Of a DNA stretch of 60,000 nt, positions 58,501 to 60,000 are shown piece after piece. The DNA is from Owenia fusiformis (taxonomy: Eukaryota > Annelida > Polychaeta > Sabellida > Oweniidae). The stretch lies in the NCBI GenBank assembly GCA_903813345.2, contig CAIIXF020000009.1:19991759-20051758 (forward strand), in the 5' to 3' direction. How positions within the stretch are numbered: position 1 is the stretch's first letter; each line of letters begins with the position of its first letter. Below the pieces are notes generated by a model. That model made no database searches, was not told the DNA's origin, and worked only from the letters and a program-made list of their open reading frames with translations. A program made the position numbers and the translations under genes.

Positions 58501-60000
58501 ATTGCAGATTTCTAGCAGTTGTCATCATGGCACAGTTCAGTCCATACGTGTGTGACAGTAATGTACAAAGATATATAGATATGATTCATGCAGTGGTTTA
58601 TAAGGAGACCGGGTACCCTGGTGTGACCTCTATCACTAAAGATGGGTATAGGACAAAGTGAATAGATCACCAGACTGTGTCCAAAAAGGACCGGGAATTG
58701 CCCTCTCAATGAGTCGATCCCATACCCACAAACTTTGATACATTGCATCTTTTTTCGGGGACACCCGTGGATTATGAAACTTTGCGATCTTATGTAACTT
58801 TCCATTGGGAACAAAATCATATACAAGGATATGGCGGCAATGCTACATGTATGAGTTTATGGGGGTGCATTCATATGAAACACCCTGTATATGAAATAAG
58901 AAAGAAAGAAATATGACCCTCGTAGAAACTGGGACAGTAGAAGTCATTAGTCTCTGTTTCCCTAATAGCTCGTTCATTCCTCAATAATTTTTAATTGAAT
59001 TTTACGGGATAAACTTCCAGGCAATTTTACGGGCAAATATATTCAACTTATCATAATCAATTGTCATTATACTTACAGCTATTTGAAAATGATGGCCAAC
59101 TTCTGCTAAGATACCAATTGAGAGTCGTTTGTCTGAAAATGATAAATCATCTCAATTTCCTGGAATAAGTACTGCTCAAATATTTTCAATTGTTATTTTT
59201 GTTTAACATATTGTCTACAAGGTAACATTCTAAAGCGTGACGAGAATTATAACAATCAAAAACTGGAATGAACCTCAATTTTTAAAATGAAATTTAAAAG
59301 TTGTCACCCAACAGAAGTTTGGCATCATTTCTAAAATGCTGTAAGTATAGTGAAAATTTATTATGAGTTGAACGAATTGTTCTGTCTAAGAATGCGTTGA
59401 GGTTAATTGAAATAATTATATCGAGTATTAGTTAAACAACACATGTTGTTGTTAGGAATACGTTTGACTTTACCTTATCAAAATTTCAGGTAACGTTATT
59501 TAGAATTGAAAAAAGTATCAAGAAAAATAGAGGCATAACTTGGCCTGGCTACTATAGGAGGATGACACTGAGTTTGATAGTTAAACTCCTGGCGCATGGA
59601 CCTACCAGTTGTCTCCGGTCAGTGAGGTCTTGGATTACAAACTGTGTTTCTTGTCTGAGCTCTGAAAAGGGGCCAAAGACTTGTGCAAGTTCTTCAATTG
59701 TTCTGTCTTTCGAATGAAGGTTTGTTATCCATTTTACTATTTTCCTTACTGTTTCGTCGTAAAAGAATATCCAGTCCACTGAAAACCATGCAGATCACGA
59801 TTTCATCGAAATGTTATTTTATCAGGTAAACTAGAATGATAAACTAATGTGAATGACAATGGGTTATACACACCAAAGATAACAATAATATTTGAAAAAT
59901 ATGTTGTGAATTTATAATACAATTAGTGTAAATCTAGACAATCGCTTAAAAAGTAAGAAATTGAGAAATCGTATGGAGTCGTGCCTTTACCTTTACAAAA
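52492..60000 (-). CDS. Gene D: 3' six exons of a paralogue (partial at right edge)
   Basis: Exons 59778-59606, 54302-54092, 53643-53519, 53071-52999, 52914-52817, 52590-52492 (TAG), corresponding to exons 9-14 of gene C. All GT-AG, in phase, no stops. The product part has the helix-rich region, RKKR and RAKR furin-type sites and the conserved C-terminal segment. The 5' exons (signal peptide, chitin-binding, LamG) should lie to the right of the window. D is much closer to C than to B at the 3' end. Confidence 0.8.
52817..52914 (-). CDS. Gene D exon 13: conserved C-terminal segment
   Basis: 98 nt, acceptor TTTGCAG, donor GAG|GTAAAG. Encodes NVPIPGDPLVLRIISSKQP then LRLGDGFIGELDE, differing from gene C at only a few residues. 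Confidence 0.86.
52999..53071 (-). CDS. Gene D exon 12, ending in a furin-type RAKR site
   Basis: 73 nt, acceptor TTTTATAG, donor A|GTAAGA. Encodes EHYLNESRKDERAKNVDTP and then SRAKR. Identical length and phase to gene C exon 12. Confidence 0.8.
53519..53643 (-). CDS. Gene D exon 11
   Basis: 125 nt, acceptor AATTGTAG, donor AAT|GTAAAT. Encodes DLIDPDYLRVLVTTRPLREW and LKYVIPEDEV, aligned with gene C exon 11 with a 6-nt length difference. Confidence 0.74.
54092..54302 (-). CDS. Gene D exon 10, ending in a furin-type RKKR site
   Basis: 211 nt, donor G|GTAAGG, acceptor CTCAAG (weak). Contains VDISPEAQLMADLVAKKLD, MDPILIDEDDGTE and a terminal SFRKKR followed by Asp across the intron. Confidence 0.8.
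54518..54534. repeat. Poly-C tract in gene D intron 9
   Basis: A run of about 16 C. Similar runs near 879, 3322, 3470, 15830 and 16217 usually border repeats of the G-rich family; no other part of that family is evident here. Confidence 0.7.
54921..55486. mobile_element. PIF/Harbinger-type MITE in gene D intron 9
   Basis: Left CCCCCCTATCACACCAAACT, right inverse AGTTTGGTGTGATAGTAGGG, extended by AGTTCT/AGAACT. Flanked by TTA on both sides, the 3-bp TWA target typical of PIF/Harbinger. The interior contains several short related blocks (AGTTC, ACGTTC, CGTCGTATAACG) and no frame. Confidence 0.65.
56604..56794. repeat. Short inverted repeat in gene D intron 9
   Basis: GTTAACATTTGCAAAAACGT at 56603 pairs with TTTTTCACGTTTTTGCGAAT near 56770, about 27 bp of arm. 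It could be a small MITE but no target duplication was confirmed. Confidence 0.4.
57230..57975. repeat. Three diverged units ending in a GACGGACGG tract
   Basis: Repeated blocks GCCATTTTGAAA, AGGCGAGCTTTTGAACCAGG, TGATGTTGAACAAAAATAAC and CGACAGAGGTTTTAA at about 57300, 57610 and 57800. They end in TGTTGACAGACGGACGG followed by GCAATAGCTCACCACG, an end sequence that recurs in many marine invertebrate repeats. A related tract is at 22745-22795. Confidence 0.75.
58266..58887. mobile_element. Mariner-type MITE in gene D intron 9
   Basis: TA-CAGAGTGTTTCATAAGTATG at left and CATATGAAACACCCTG-TA at right; internal arms around ACATGTAGTACTGCCACC and its inverse. Same family as 31575-32182. A 104-codon minus-strand frame inside shows no clear transposase motif. 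Confidence 0.8.
59606..59778 (-). CDS. Gene D exon 9
   Basis: 173 nt, acceptor GGTTTTCAG, donor CTG|GTAGGT. Encodes DWIFFYDETVRKIVKWITNL and a C-terminal QDLTDRRQL. Same length as gene C exon 9. Confidence 0.8.

Overview
This is an AT-rich, intron-rich animal nuclear window. Coding density is low and introns are packed with MITEs, LINE and Penelope-like debris, minisatellites and poly-C/poly-G tracts. All recognisable host exons are on the minus strand. Their encoded architecture is signal peptide, Cys-rich chitin-binding (peritrophin-A/CBM14-like) modules, then a LamG/concanavalin-like domain. That is the architecture of Pif/BMSP-type shell-matrix proteins, without a visible VWA domain. A mollusc or another lophotrochozoan is the best guess. 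The species cannot be fixed from the sequence.

The window holds a head-to-tail tandem array of four paralogues, called A to D here from left to right. Each is read right to left. Gene A has nine exons (19915 down to 4372) and its 3' exons are not in the window. Gene B (38191 down to 25483) is complete: 13 exons sum to 1827 nt, an uninterrupted 608-codon reading frame plus stop. Gene C (3' end at 39484) has seven intact 3' exons. Upstream it has only a broken chitin-binding exon fused to a Penelope-like GIY-YIG fragment, with a 1.2 kb minisatellite where the LamG exons should be. Gene D (3' end at 52492) enters from the right edge with six exons visible. Exon lengths and phases match between copies (exon 3 180 nt, exon 4 48 nt, exon 8 165 nt, exon 9 194 or 173 nt, penultimate exon 98 nt), which supports the models without transcript data.

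After the LamG domain comes a conserved region of about 300 residues that I cannot assign to any known family. It is predicted helical in its first half. In B, C and D it contains two furin-type RxKR sites that bracket a 38-66 residue segment and leave a conserved C-terminal segment of about 65 residues ending in the stop. The likely picture is a secreted, chitin-binding precursor cut into an N-terminal matrix protein and smaller C-terminal products. Pif itself is known to be processed in a similar way.

Layout: 1-4371, repeats with no exon found; 4372-19915, gene A, with nested mariner-type elements and a LINE split by another transposon in its introns; 19916-25482, A/B intergenic with duplicated and inverted repeats and a MITE; 25483-38191, gene B with Tc1-type and TTAA-type MITEs in its introns; 38192-39483, short B/C intergenic with a TATA box and a 3-copy tandem repeat; 39484-46603, gene C remnant with a 1.2 kb foldback element; 46604-52491, C/D intergenic with mariner remnants and a five-copy satellite; 52492-60000, the 3' part of gene D with large repeat-filled introns.
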